DNA of 64,000 bases. Source: Trachythela sp. YZ-2020. Taxonomy: Eukaryota > Cnidaria > Anthozoa > Malacalcyonacea > Clavulariidae. Shown here one piece after another: positions 45,904 to 57,192 of the stretch. The translations under genes were made by a program, and so were the position numbers. The DNA lies in the NCBI GenBank assembly GCA_016169945.1, contig JADLSH010000153.1, forward strand, positions 186,001 to 250,000. The letters are read 5' to 3'. The notes under the pieces were generated by a model. It did not search any database, had not been told where the DNA came from, and saw only the letters and a program-made list of their open reading frames with translations. Within the stretch, counting starts at the first letter, position 1. Each line of letters starts with the position of its first letter.

Positions 45904-45947
45904 CTGCACTGACGAGCCGTTGAACGGCGAAACATGCATGTCTGCAG
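45904..45947 (+). ncRNA. Type I hammerhead ribozyme motif, copy C
   Basis: Same motif, all core residues intact, expected cleavage after 45942. Transcripts from B through C would release a 95-nt monomer by self-cleavage if both are active. Confidence 0.88.
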
Positions 45948-46182
45948 ATTTGACTATATATGCTCCTTCACTTGTGTTGTTGAGCACTCTGTGAGGTTAA
46001 TTGGTGGCTAATAAGCTATAATGCAAAAGCTCACTTCCCTTGTGGTCGTTTGAGCACTCTGGCCCCAAGACACTTCACGCATGTCTGGATGCGCATGTGT
46101 CTGAGTATTGTACCACATGCGCTTGGTGAGGGCAAGAGTATGGTCTATAAATACGAAGTCACTCGCATCTAGACTGCGTTAG

Positions 46183-46234
46183 CTGCACTGACGAGTTGAC
46201 GGGCCGTTGAACGGCGAAACATGCATGTCTGCAG
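46183..46234 (+). ncRNA. Hammerhead motif, copy D, with an 8-nt insertion
   Basis: The core (CTGACGA, GAAA, GTC) and helix I are intact, but TTGACGGG is inserted between the CTGACGAG core and the rest of helix II. The insert would distort helix II, so this copy is probably slow or inactive. Expected cleavage would be after 46229. Confidence 0.75.
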
Positions 46235-46313
46235 ATTTGACTATATATGCTCCTTCACTTGTGTTGTTGAGCACTCTGTGAGGTTAATTGGGTATATATA
46301 TATATAGTCAAAT

Positions 46314-46357
46314 CTGCAGACATGCATGTTTCGCCGTTCAACGGCTCGTCAGTGCAG
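46314..46357 (-). ncRNA. Type I hammerhead ribozyme motif, copy E
   Basis: Minus-strand copy identical in the motif to copies A, B and C. It lies in an inverted block next to a (TA)n run. Confidence 0.88.
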
Positions 46358-46470
46358 CTTGTAACGGAGTCTAGATGCGAGTGACTTCGTATTTATAGAC
46401 CATACTCTTGCCCTCACCAAGCGCATGTGGTACAATACTCAGACACATGCGCATCCAGACATACCTCAAA

Positions 46471-47158
46471 GCAGTATAGTTGAAATATGTTTGTATAATA
46501 GAATATGCAGAAAGTAGGGTGTTTTTGCAGACATGTATAATTTTGCTTATCATTTTATTTTCGGGTTTTATTCCAATTGTAATTCTATGCGTTTTGCAAT
46601 GATTAACTCGTCTAATTGCCAGATTTGCAATCATTATATGTTTAGGTGGATATCAGGATATGTGAACCATTTTTCAGAAGTGGTTTTGACCCAATTAGCA
46701 TCAATTAATATTCTACAGGTAATATTTAACAGCTTATTTGGCACACAAATTACGTTAACTACACATTATTTTACATAACTAACATAGACTGTAATTTTTA
46801 ACAACACTACCAAAAAAGTGCCAAAAGTGGCGAAGCACAAACGAGGCCAGGACCCATGCAATGTACTCACCACTAGATGTGATACTGGAAACAGAACAAT
46901 TTTGAGGTTTTGAAGTGTGAGTTCATAGCAAGTTTAACTACACTTATTGGCTCTGCCTTTTTCAGACAATTTGGTAAGTCTTTTAAGAGCAGTGGTTCTA
47001 ATATGGAGCTATATAAGGAATACCACATTTGGCTGGCTATTCTGATGAATAGAAGTAGAACTACGTAACTGCTACTTTTGGCTATGGTCTCGATTACAAT
47101 GGTTACGATGATTACGATGGTTACGATGATTACAATGATTACTTGTGGCAGTGTGGCT
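46471..47158. other. No intact gene
   Basis: AT-rich. At about 46870-47060 a minus-strand frame with stops reads TTALKRLTKLSEKGRANKC and CYELTLQNLKIVLFPVSHLV. It looks like a decayed coding fragment of a transposon. A TTACGATGA-type microsatellite occurs at about 47098-47142. Confidence 0.35.
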
Positions 47159-47159
47159 A

Positions 47160-48448
47160 CGGGTTGATTGCAATGACAAGCGTGATACTCAGGGTTGCCA
47201 GGTCCAGCAAGGGCTTGGAGCCAAATATGATTTGAAAAGTAGCCAAATTTGGTAAAAAGAGGCCAAACTTCCGTTTTTAGCACCTACGCTGTCCGGTACT
47301 GGGGCTGGTAGCCTGCAGGTCGTACCCAGTGCTTTTTTTGTTGTTGTGTGAGTTGTGCAGCTTCGTACCCAATCTCGTACCCAGAGCCATTGAGTACAAA
47401 GGCTCTGGCCACATGAGTTGAGTTAATTAGAAAATATCGGAAAAATCCGGTATTTTGTGACCTGCGCAGTTGTGTTTTCGTACTCATTCTCCGAGAAGTT
47501 CGTGCGCGTCCATAATATTTTCAAGAGGAGTGAAAATCGATATTTTACTGAAAAAAAATGAATAAAATGACATGCCATTGTTACGGCTAGTTCCACCTCT
47601 GCGATCTTGATTTCGTCTGCAACCTTCGGCTTCGGGACACGTACGACTTGGAGGGGTTTCGTGGAATTACACAGTTTGACACGCTGCACGTTTTTGTCAG
47701 TTTTTTCGTGTTTCGTCAAATTCGCTTGTTTGGGCTTTATCGACACATGACACAGCTTACAAAAGGCATCTTGGCTCCCGTCCGAAGCCTTCGTGATCCA
47801 AATAAATTTGCTTTCCCATGCTTTATTGCTTTACTATATTTTCTTCCACTATCGTATGAACCTTTCCATTTGGACGCCATTAATAATGTGAATTGTGAAT
47901 ACTAAATAGATCAGTGACTAACGCAGTTAATGTGAGCCAGTAATCTATTTGGTCAGTTATCACATCTCGTTCCCAGAGCTTAGCGACCCCAACCGCGTAG
48001 GTACATCCGAGTCCTGCATAATTTAGAACTAAATATTTTTATAATTAATCTAATTTTCTGTGATTGTTAAAGAGGCCAAAAAGTAGCCAAATGGCCAAAT
48101 TTTTTTTTCGAGGCCAAACAAGAAAAAAAGAGGCCAAATTCGAGTTATTTGGCCTCAAAAAGGCCAATCTGGCAACCCTGGTGATACTAACAACAGTTTA
48201 CAGTTACACATAGAGACATAAAATGGCATAGAGTGACAGTTCCGCCTACATATAAGGTTAATGACTAAGATTACATTTCAATATTCAAAATTGCTTGCTA
48301 AGTAAAAAGCGGATTTGAATATTGAAATGTAATCTTAGTCATTAATCTTGTATGTAGGCGGAACTGTCACTCTATGTCATTTTTTGTCTCTCTGTGTAAC
48401 TGTAAACTGTTGTTAGTATCACGCTATTCATTGTAATCTACCCGTCAA
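47160..48448. repeat. Palindromic element interrupted by a hAT insertion
   Basis: Left arm GATTGCAATGACAAGCGTGA (47167-) continues beyond the insertion as GATACTAACAACAGTTTACA. The right arm ends TGTAAACTGTTGTTAGTATC, ACGCTATTCATTGTAATC. Without the insert the palindrome has arms of about 140 bp around a centre near 48300. The insertion site is the GTGATACT 8-mer in the left arm. Confidence 0.75.
47190..48180. mobile_element. Non-autonomous hAT-type element, 8-bp target duplication
   Basis: The ends CAGGGTTGCCAGGTCC and CAATCTGGCAACCCTG are inverted repeats, a typical hAT start. The flanking 8-mer GTGATACT is present on both sides (47182-47189 and 48181-48188). The interior is 991 bp with AAAAGTAGCCAAATTTGG and AGTAGCCAAATGGCC near the two ends. 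It encloses at least one other repeat (CGTACCCAGAGC near 47370-47395, CTCGTTCCCAGAGC near 47967). No transposase. Confidence 0.85.
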
Positions 48449-48699
48449 AGACTGCAGACTGGCAGTCGAAAGCTCGCAACTTAAATAATATTTATTACCA
48501 GAGAACATTCACAAACTTAATATGAATCATCCAGGTTTCGCTTCAAACATCTTTAAATGTAATTATGTAACGCAGACAAAGCTGTTTAATATTCAATCTT
48601 GAAGGCGTCAATTTCCAATGCAATTTAAATAATTATAAACAGGAGTTCTGCAAACGGGTATTTGGCAGTTTTGCATTCGGCTGTTAGCCCAGTGAAACA

Positions 48700-49320
48700 A
48701 GAAGTGTTTGAAAGAAACATGAAGACTGCAGTATTAGGAAAATATTAGAACACGAAATAGTATGAAACCTTTTTACTCGCCGCTTTCGTTTTATCATTGT
48801 CCACCAAATAGAACTGCTCAGTGGAATATGCATGTAGCACCTCTGCATGCATGAAATCGCGTTTAGCCATAGCTAACAAGTAAACAATGGAAGTAAAGTT
48901 TAAATGAGTAAATTTGGTCCATCTTTTCAAAGAAACCCAGGTTATCATAAACCATATAAAAGTCAGTAGTAAAAGAGAATTCAAACATCTCTAACTGAAA
49001 CAACATAATATTTATAATTTTGAGACCGAAAAATATTCTTTGCGGTAGGAAGATAGAAGATGTTCACTAAGAGGGAAGTATTCGCCCAACTACAGTATAC
49101 TGTATTGAGGACACCTTGCGAACCTATATTCGACATTATTTTGTAGCAAAACAACAGCAGAGTTCAGAATATGACATGTTGCTGAAACGGAAGATATAGC
49201 CCCATAGTTATGCAGTGATTTTCAAACATTAATATGTAAATCTTAAGCACATGAGCACACAATGTCAAACACGGCATTTAATTAACAGACCACATATTTT
49301 TACATTGCACCTATATATTT
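48700..49320 (+). repeat. Dispersed repeat, copy 1 of 3
   Basis: Diverged copies are at 54080-54600 and 56055-56290. Shared stretches include AGATGTTCACT, GTTGCTGAAACGGAAGAT, CCATAGTTATG and AGCACACAATGT, in the same order and orientation. Non-coding and AT-rich; the family is unidentified. Confidence 0.65.
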
Positions 49321-49456
49321 GGAGGAAAAACACTTATATACTTAAGATGAAATCCATTTGATAATGTATGCTATTATAGGAACTACAGCATATTTCTCTC
49401 AGGTACTATGGGATATTTCACCGGCAATTTCTTACATTGTCCTACAAGTACACCAT

Positions 49457-49575
49457 TACCGGTGTAGCAGTCTCAATACTCCCCCGGTCTCAACATTCCT
49501 CTATTGCAATGCGCATGCGCGCGTCAGCGGTTTTGCATAACAACATTTCGGCGTGGTCTGAGTTATCCCCTTTCT
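49457..49575 (+). repeat. Possible left terminus of the integrase element
   Basis: CCGGTGTAGCAGTCTCAATA, then ACTCCCCCGGTCT, is roughly the inverse of AGACTGGGGGAATGCTGAGA then CCGTGACACCGG ending at 53921. GGTCTGAGTTATCCCC also appears on both sides. The pair brackets the integrase gene and may be its TIRs, but similar short modules occur elsewhere (53565-53630), and no target duplication is visible. Confidence 0.4.
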
Positions 49576-49695
49576 CTTCGCTGATCGTCTGCATTGCCAC
49601 TTCGTTAGAAAACCTTCGTTGTGATGCCTTTTCAATATAATTTTAAAGATCAATAGATCAGTGTTCTAATTCTAGGGTGGTATTGTTATCTTTAG

Positions 49696-52567
49696 ATGGG
49701 GTGCACCAGCTCGGCTTCTATCTGACCAGGGAAGAGAATTTGTTGCCAAAGTAAATGATGAAGTGTGTAGAGAGTTTGGGATCAAAAGATCAGTCACGAG
49801 CGCATATCATCCCCAGACAAATGGGTTGGATGAACGGACAAACCAAACTTTGAAGCAGCGTTTGTCCAAATTGGTCAACGACCATCAAAATAATTGGTGT
49901 AACTTCTTAGATGAAGTTGCATATTCAATAAGAACACAAAAGCAAACTTCGACTAAATACACGCCATTTTTCCTGATGTTTGGTCGGAATCCAAATTTGC
50001 CTCAGATGGTAAATTGTGTTATTTAATCTTTCATTATCTATCTATATTATTTGTTTTTGTTTGATAATGTTATTCTTTGCTTGTACATGACGTCACTATG
50101 TGTCATTGGGCGCGATTTTGGTTGATTTTAAAATTTACTTAAATAGCCATTAAGCAATATAGTTTAATTTAATATTTTTCTGGTTTATTTTGAAAAATCT
50201 TGCTATATTAGGGATATAGTTTTACGGTCTCTGGCTTAATACAACAAAGAATGAAGAACATAAATTCTATGATTGTTTTGAAAAATCAACCAAGATGGTG
50301 TCACTTGCAAATGAACAATGTGTGATTAATATTTATTTAATATCTCTTTATAGATGACTGTTGTTGAGGACAGTTCTTCTGCACCTGATCAAGATGAAGA
50401 CTTGCTGGACAAACATGTTGGTGAAAGGATTGCTTTATCTGAAGCCACATGCAAGCAAGTATGTATTGTACAATTGTCAATAAGATGAATTCAGGACTTT
50501 GTTCAAAGATAATTTAGTCTGCGCATGGACCCAATATAGTTTGTTAGTAGGGTCTGAACATTGTGCACAACAGCAGCCCTTTCCTTGTACTGTGAATTTT
50601 GCCGACATAATCTAATACGAGAATTGGACAATTGTTGTAATGTTAACAAGCTTATTTTTATAGAATGAGGAGTTAGTAAGTCCTGGCACACAGACTACAA
50701 TTTGAGTTTGATGCATGTTACAACAGTCAACATGATCTGTGGCCTTTGGTGTGGGCTCATTGCTCATTGAATATGTTCACTTCATTCTTTCTCATGTGTT
50801 TCAGACTTAATCACATGTTTAGATAACATATTTATTGTTGTAGGTTCTTAGCAATGTAGAAATTGCTCAGGAAAAGCAAAAGAAGCTGTATCAAAAAAGA
50901 AAGGCAAAGGGTGTCAAAACCTTTGACATCAAAGTTGGGGACACTGTTTTTAAAAAACATATGAAAAATGTGTCAAGAAAAGGCGGAAAGATGGAACCTA
51001 CTTGGATGGGTCCATACAGGTAATAATAGCTTTCATTGGCTGCATTTTAGGGCAGTGTTTAAGGAGGCAACATAGTGAACAAACAAATACTCTTTTGTAT
51101 TTTTTATTTATCTGAGCAACACAAAATTCCTATTGGCGGACAGCATTGTAAACATTGGCAAATTAAGCTTACAAAATTAAGCTTATAAATTTTAATTAAC
51201 AACCATATCCCTTTTCGACATTACCAAACACTCTCTCTATATTAAAATAATGCTCTAATCTTTTTGTCTGTTATAAAAGCTACAGTAGACCTGTAACTTT
51301 ATTCATTAATGTATTTATGTATAACCTTATTTATATTACTGTTAGGGTAACAGAAATTGACAAGTTTCAAAGAGCAACACTCATTTCCTTGAAAGATGGT
51401 GCTGTGCCTTTAAAAAAGAAAGTTCCATATGACCAACTGCGACCTTACATGACCAGTGAACTTCATGACTTGAACACAGATGACACCACACCACCAACTG
51501 ACAACATCACACCACCAACTGACGAAACTACACCACCATGTGACGACACCACACTACCATGTGACGACACCACACCACCATGTGACGAAACCACACCACC
51601 ATGTGACGACACCACACTACCATGTGACGACACCACACCACCATGTGACGACACCACACCACCATGTGACGACACCACACCACCAACTGACAGAGACAAA
51701 GCCCACAATGGTAACACCTGTAAAAGAACTGACAAAAACATCAACAGCAAGAGCAAAGGTATCAACAACACCACCGCAAGAAAAACCAACACCAAGAAAT
51801 CAAAAAGAAGTCGAAAAAACCAAAATCGGGTAGTCTTGCATTGTGTTGCAAATGCAAATCCAGGAAAGCTAGCTTTAACGATGATGCAACAAAACTATTG
51901 GCTCACTGATGAACACATCGATCAAGTACAGTGGTTACTTTCCAGGCAGTTTCAGGCAGTAAAAGGATTTCACTCAGTGTTGGCTTTCGAAAGTAAACCC
52001 CCTAAAGTGGAGAAAGGATTGAAAGGATTTGTTCAGATTATAAATGCTGGAGGAAACCACTGGGTGACAGTCACCAACATTGGATGCGAAGAGAACAAAA
52101 TAAAAGTTTATGACTCACTTTATCGGAAACTGTCAGCAAATGATAAAATGAGATTGGCGGCTTTGCTCAAAACCACCTTCCCGAACATGGTCATTGAATG
52201 GCCAAGAATGCAGAAACAAGAAGGTACATCAGATTGTGGTCTTTTTGCTACTGCAGTTGCAGTTAGTTTGTGCAATGGACATGATCCAAGTGACCTAGCC
52301 TATGATCAGAGTGTGATGAGAGAACACTTAACCATGTGCTTCATGTGTGAAGAATTGGCTGTGTTTCCATTAACACAGTCCAATTGTGTGGTTAATGGAA
52401 GATTGGAAGAGACGGAAGAACTCTTCCGCCATTGTAGAATGCCACACGCAGAAGGTCAATTCATGATCGAATGCTCAAGATGTTTGGGATGGTTCCACCG
52501 ATCATGTGACAATGTTCCAAAAACTGTTTGTGCAAATGCCTCTTTTCATTGCATGAACTGTAAATAA
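49696..52567 (+). CDS. Integrase-GPY/F-Ulp1-PHD protein, Ginger-type transposon, 5'-deleted
   Basis: Four exons (49696-50008, 50354-50458, 50844-51019, 51346-52567) join with AG/GT borders and consistent phases into 604 stop-free codons. Exon 1 holds the C-terminal half of a DDE integrase (LLSDQGREF with the second catalytic Asp, SAYHPQTNGLDERTNQTLKQ with the catalytic Glu). Exon 3 ends in WMGPYR, the GPY/F module. Exon 4 has a Thr/Pro/Asp repeat (DDTTPPC, about ten 7-residue units, 51478-51690), then a C48/Ulp1-type cysteine protease with GGNHWV (His), VYDSLY (Asp) and QEGTSDCGLF (Gln, Cys), and a PHD finger (CSRCLGWFHRSC, FHCMNC). The order matches Ginger DNA transposons, whose integrase is related to that of Gypsy retroelements. 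The zinc-binding N-terminus and first catalytic Asp are missing, with only about 240 bp to the possible TIR, so the copy is internally deleted. Confidence 0.85.
51478..51690 (+). repeat. 21-bp coding tandem repeat (DDTTPPC)
   Basis: About ten units of GACGACACCACACCACCATGT, each encoding DDTTPPC or a variant (TDNITPP, DDTTLPC). It forms a linker between the GPY/F region and the protease. The nucleotide repeats are close to identical, which implies recent expansion. Confidence 0.85.
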
Positions 52568-54079
52568 TTTGGTAAAATGCAATTTTGTAAATACTATATA
52601 TTTGTAACTATAAGTAAATGCATGTAACATTAAATTACTTGACAAGGAGAATGGTTATAAATAATAGGTACTGTATATACTGCAATTTTCAGCTAAGCTT
52701 GGAATCAAACAGAAGATTGATCGAATAGTTTGACCATTGGATGGTTGATGGTCAACAATAGATATGAAAGATAAGGAAAATACTTTATTCGACATTTTGA
52801 GTGAACTTGGATAACCATCACACAGCTATATTTCCCATCGCTACTGACACTAGGGCGTATGTATTGTTCTTGGTGGGTGCCACCATCCACCCCTGGCTGG
52901 GACTTGCCAATAGCATCTTTTGCATCTTTACAATACAACCTTTTAAAATTCAGTCATGAATATTTTTGGCCTGCAAGCCTTGCTCTTGTGAACCAATTGC
53001 CTCAAGTCTTTTATATGAATGAAAGCGAGGCTTCCAGGGCATGCAAGACAGAGTAGGTGCATTGCAGAGTAAATCTGCTATCAATTAAACATCTGATTGG
53101 AGAGGGACGTCACTTTCAATATAAATCTAGTCTTGTGAACTTTGGGGTGATTTTCAGCTAATTTTTAATCCGCCCAATGTCAATACTACTGCCTTAATTA
53201 AAATTATGCTGTTAGACTAGTAAATTCACAGAAAACAAAATTGCACCAGTATGCTTCCTGAAATTTGTATCAAGCATTTGTATAAATCTTGAACCAATTG
53301 TCTTTATGACTGAGAGCGAGGCTGCCAGGCCAAAAAAGTATTTATGACATAATTATCGAAAGTGTATTATATGTCTTCAATGAGAGTGATTAAGTGTATT
53401 ACTTCAGAGCTTTGCATGCATCACCCCTAACTCCTAAGGGGATGTTAATAAAAAATGGAAAAACTAGCATTTAAAATGCCATGTTCATATGCACAACAAG
53501 TTGCAACAATTTATTGCTCGTATTACTTCACCTTAATTTGGCAATGATTAAAAAGCAAAAAAATTAATAGGGGATACCCCAGACTGGGGAGCATTCAGAC
53601 CAGTCTCAGCACTCCCCAAGTCTGAGTTATCTTCTAAAATAAACAAAAGTGAGTCAAGTGACATAGGGTATATGTAAAGAAATAATACGATAAACGCCTT
53701 ACCATGTCTAGCAATACTGTGTCCTTCATGAGAATACTTTAAAAAACGTTTTTTTATGAATAAACAATGATAAAAAGCAGAAATTTGAACGGGGATAACT
53801 CAGACTGGGGGAGCGTTCAGACCACTGTAGCTACGTGCTCAGCGGTCCCCTGTTTTCACGCATGCGCAGTTAATCAAAGGGGATAACTCAGACTGGGGGA
53901 ATGCTGAGACCGTGACACCGGATATCTAGATAGTTATATCTATAAAGCATAATTTTCAGCACGTCACTAGAAGATAGACTTCTGCATGGGGAAATGGCTT
54001 CATTACCCAATGTACGATATTGCTTGCAATACAAACGTTAAAGTCAATTTTAAAAGTTTCAGAACATAAAAAATTAAGA
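52568..54079. other. No gene seen; repeat remnants
   Basis: Contains a segment at about 52700-53060 with an ORF-sized open frame on the minus strand, but no motif. At 53565-53630 and 53795-53925 it has CAGACTGGGG/CCCCAGTCTG modules that form small palindromes. The end at 53921 may be the right terminus of the integrase element. Confidence 0.4.
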
Positions 54080-54600
54080 AATCTTTCTAAATGCAAGGTT
54101 TCTATTATTCTCCATCAAATAGAACTGTGCAAAGGAACTGCGCGTCTGTGATTACAGATTGTAATGGATATTGAATCTAACAAAAGCTAGCTATAGTAAA
54201 TCATAGAAGTAAAAATTAAATGACTGAGCATGCTCATTATAGCTCATGATGTATCCGTTCTGAAATACTCCGGTTATCATAAATCATATAAATTTCAGGA
54301 GTAAAAACAGAATACAAACCTCTTTCACTGAAACCACGAGATATATATTATAATCTGAAATTGAAAAGTATTCTTTGTGGCAGCAAGATTGAAGATGTTC
54401 ACTGAGAGGAAAGATTTCGCTTATGATATTAATGAAACCTTGTAGATCTATTTAATATATTATTTTATTGCACAACAATAGATGTCAGAGGATTATGTTG
54501 CTGAAACGGAAGATGTATAGCACCATAGTTATGGAGCCATGCATGGTCAAACAATATTATTTAAATCTAAAGTAGATAAGCACACAATGTGTTCCATAAA
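54080..54600 (+). repeat. Dispersed repeat, copy 2 of 3
   Basis: Parallels 48700-49320, for example CGGTTATCATAAATCATATA, AAGTATTCTTTGTGGCAGCA, GTTGCTGAAACGGAAGATGT. Strongly diverged. Non-coding. Confidence 0.65.
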
Positions 54601-57035
54601 TTGCCCCCCACTATATTGTGTAGTATTCCTACGTTAGCTTTCATGGAAGGCAAATGGTTATTTATTTTGGTTATTCAAACATGGATTAACATGATACGTT
54701 TGTTATTCGATCCAATCCAAGCTTCGTTTAAAGCTAATGTAATACGACAAAGGGAGAGGCAATTTTTATGACAATCTGTATATATATATAGAAATAACAT
54801 AAAGTCCATAATGTTGAACTATGGAACTATATAGTTATATTATCCCTCTCATCTGGTACAAGGTATTTAACAAACAATAGGAATAAAAGCACCATTTTCA
54901 TACAATGCATTGCAATTATACCTTTACCGAGTATTTATACATATCCCTCGTATGATTTGCTATTTAAATTTTAGTATCGCATAATTTCTTAGCATAATTA
55001 GAAGATATACATTTGCACACGGCGCGATGGATATATGCATCAATTCGTATACGTAAACTAATATATTTTTAGATAGGAATTTTCGCGTACCCAATACATG
55101 AACAGTAAGTACATTGCATGAAGAATATTATTAAATAGCTATTATATAAATCACACCAAGTACCGATAATACTGCCAAGAGTGTTTCCTTCTTTCATCCG
55201 TCAATTCCACAGACGATGACGATTCCATGCATGAAGTTTGCCGAATTTCGAGGTACATCATATCTTATCTCGATTGTTGTATATACAACAAGTAAAGTTT
55301 GTGTTTATAAAATAGTGCACCATGAATTATTTTATGTCAGCATGATATGCAAATAGACTTCTTCAAGGCGCACTAGCTGCATTATCTATGTAATAGAAAA
55401 TGCATTTAGATTTAAGTCGAACTTCACCCTCAGCAATAGATTTCAATATACTTATTATATCGACTATTAATTGTCTTTCTTCCTTCATCGATCTTTAACA
55501 CTATTCAAACTTTCCGACTATAGGCCTAACACAGTTCCTACTTTGCAGAACATACCTTATCTCGATCGAGAGTTTGTTTTAGTGTTTGGAAACAGAGTGC
55601 AACCGGTATCGCATTATTTAGTAATCAGGTTATGTTGACTATGTTGCATGTCCTAAAAAGATCATGTTAACAAATAGAAAGTAATCATTCCATTCGGACC
55701 AAAAGCTAATGAATTTTTAGTAAGTAATCGAGTATTAATACGATAATATTCAGGTCAGACTGATAACCGCCAAGATTTAGTAAATATCTTAGCAATTCAA
55801 TAATTAAAAATATGCATGTATATGCAAAACTGCATGCAAATAATTCGGGGATTCAAGCTTTTATTCTTTCGCCTTTTTTATTCAATTCCGATATTCTGCT
55901 AGCAATAATGCACCTCCATTTTGTATATTGGTTTGTAAAACAAGTTATATTCTGTTTTAGAAGCGTAATTATCCGAAGCAATCAAAGCTGCAGTTCAATA
56001 CTATGTATCTCGAAAGCCAATTTCTCGATACCCAATTTTGTAAACTTGCATTCTGTTTGAAGATGTTCACTGTGAGGATAATGTTTGCTAAATGATATTA
56101 AACAAATCTTGCAAACCTATTCGATATGCTATTTTGTTGCATGCACAACAACAGAGGTCGAGAATGTTGCTGAAGCGGAGGATGTAGCATAATAGTTATG
56201 CAGTCATTTGTAAATCGTAAGCAGGTAAGTGCACAATGTCAGAGACTACAATGAACAGACCGCATAATTTTACAAATAATATTCTTATTACAAGATGAAT
56301 AATTTAAGAAGAGGCGTGCGAATAACACTCTTAAATAATGTGTTATTGCGTATTTAACGAACAGCAAGAATTAAATCACCATTTTTCCAGTACAGTCTAT
56401 TCTTGTAGCTATATTATTTTTCTAGTGCTTAAACAATTTTTTATTTTAGCATTATTTCTTGGCATGATTAGAAATAGATTTGTATACGGTGCAATGGCTG
56501 CATGTACACATTTATTCGTAAGTCAAGCTAAATAATAAACTGAATAAATGGCAATTTTCATGCACCCAATACAATACAGGGTGCCCCACACTCCATTTTG
56601 TAGTATTTCTATGTTTGTCTTTTGTCAAGAGATTTTTTAGAGAGAATGCCTACATATCCTCCTTAAAACTGATTATTTGTGTTCCCTATCATCAAGATTT
56701 CGTTTCATGTAAAAATTAGTAAAAATGAAGCAGAACCAGGGAGAACGAAATGACAAAAATTTGCTGTTTTTCCATCTATTTTAAATAGTCCAATACAAAA
56801 AAATTCTATATTTGTCATTTAAAAAAAAATTGAAAAATGCAATCGTTACAGCCTTCTTAATCACATCTGTATAACTTTATACGCAAAAGTGTACGTAAAA
56901 CTAAGAACCCAGCATATTCGACACCACCATAGGTTAAAGCCATGATTTTACCCTAAGCTAATTAAGCTATGTGGTTGGTTTATTCTATTCTCTTTGTTCT
57001 ATGATATTGTTCTATGTAAGCTATTCTAATACACT
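54601..57035. other. AT-rich sequence, no gene seen
   Basis: Apart from the third dispersed-repeat copy at 56055-56290, I found no ORF with coding character, splice-bounded exon or element boundary on either strand. Confidence 0.5.
56055..56290 (+). repeat. Dispersed repeat, copy 3 of 3
   Basis: Shares GAAGATGTTCACTGTGAGGA, GTTGCTGAAGCGGAGGATGT and AGTGCACAATGTCAGAGA with copies 1 and 2, but only the 3' half is present. Confidence 0.6.
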
Positions 57036-57039
57036 GTAC

Positions 57040-57192
57040 AGGGTGTCTCAAAAAAAAGTGAACCCTTTGAAATTAAATACAATAGGGTACAATAGATTCT
57101 TTGAAAGAAAATGCAAATATGAAGTTCAATTTCAAAAGGTTCATGCACTATTGTATTAAATTTCAAAGGGTTCACTTTTTTTTTAGGTATAT
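57040..57192. mobile_element. Mariner-like MITE (GTGAACCCTTTGAAATT)
   Basis: AAAAAAAAGTGAACCCTTTG and CAAAGGGTTCACTTTTTTTT are inverse copies, extended by AAATTAAATACAATA / TATTGTATTAAATTT. The outer CAGGGTGTCTCAAAA recalls mariner-family ends. It is about 150 bp. The ORFs on both strands are by-products. Confidence 0.65.

Larger units (their letters stand above)
45440..46470. mobile_element. Hammerhead-bearing repeat cluster (PLE/retrozyme-like)
   Basis: Blocks of one repeat occur in both orientations: minus at about 45455-45663, plus at about 45699-45970 and 46032-46285, minus at about 46306-46466. Each full block holds a hammerhead motif, GACTGCGTTACAAGCTGCAC upstream of it, a TATA-like GTATAAATACGAAG (or CTATAAATAC), and an outer part with GGTACAATACTCAGACACAT and GGGGCCAGAGTGCTCAAACG. 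No reverse transcriptase is encoded. Tandem and inverted arrangement of hammerhead repeats is known for the pLTRs of Penelope-like elements and for the non-autonomous retrozymes that depend on them. (TA)n runs separate the inverted blocks. Confidence 0.8.

Noticed and set aside
51463..51833. Antisense ORF and +1-frame ORF across the DDTTPPC repeat
   Set aside because: The repeat length is a multiple of three, so all frames stay open; the real frame is the one joined to the protease.
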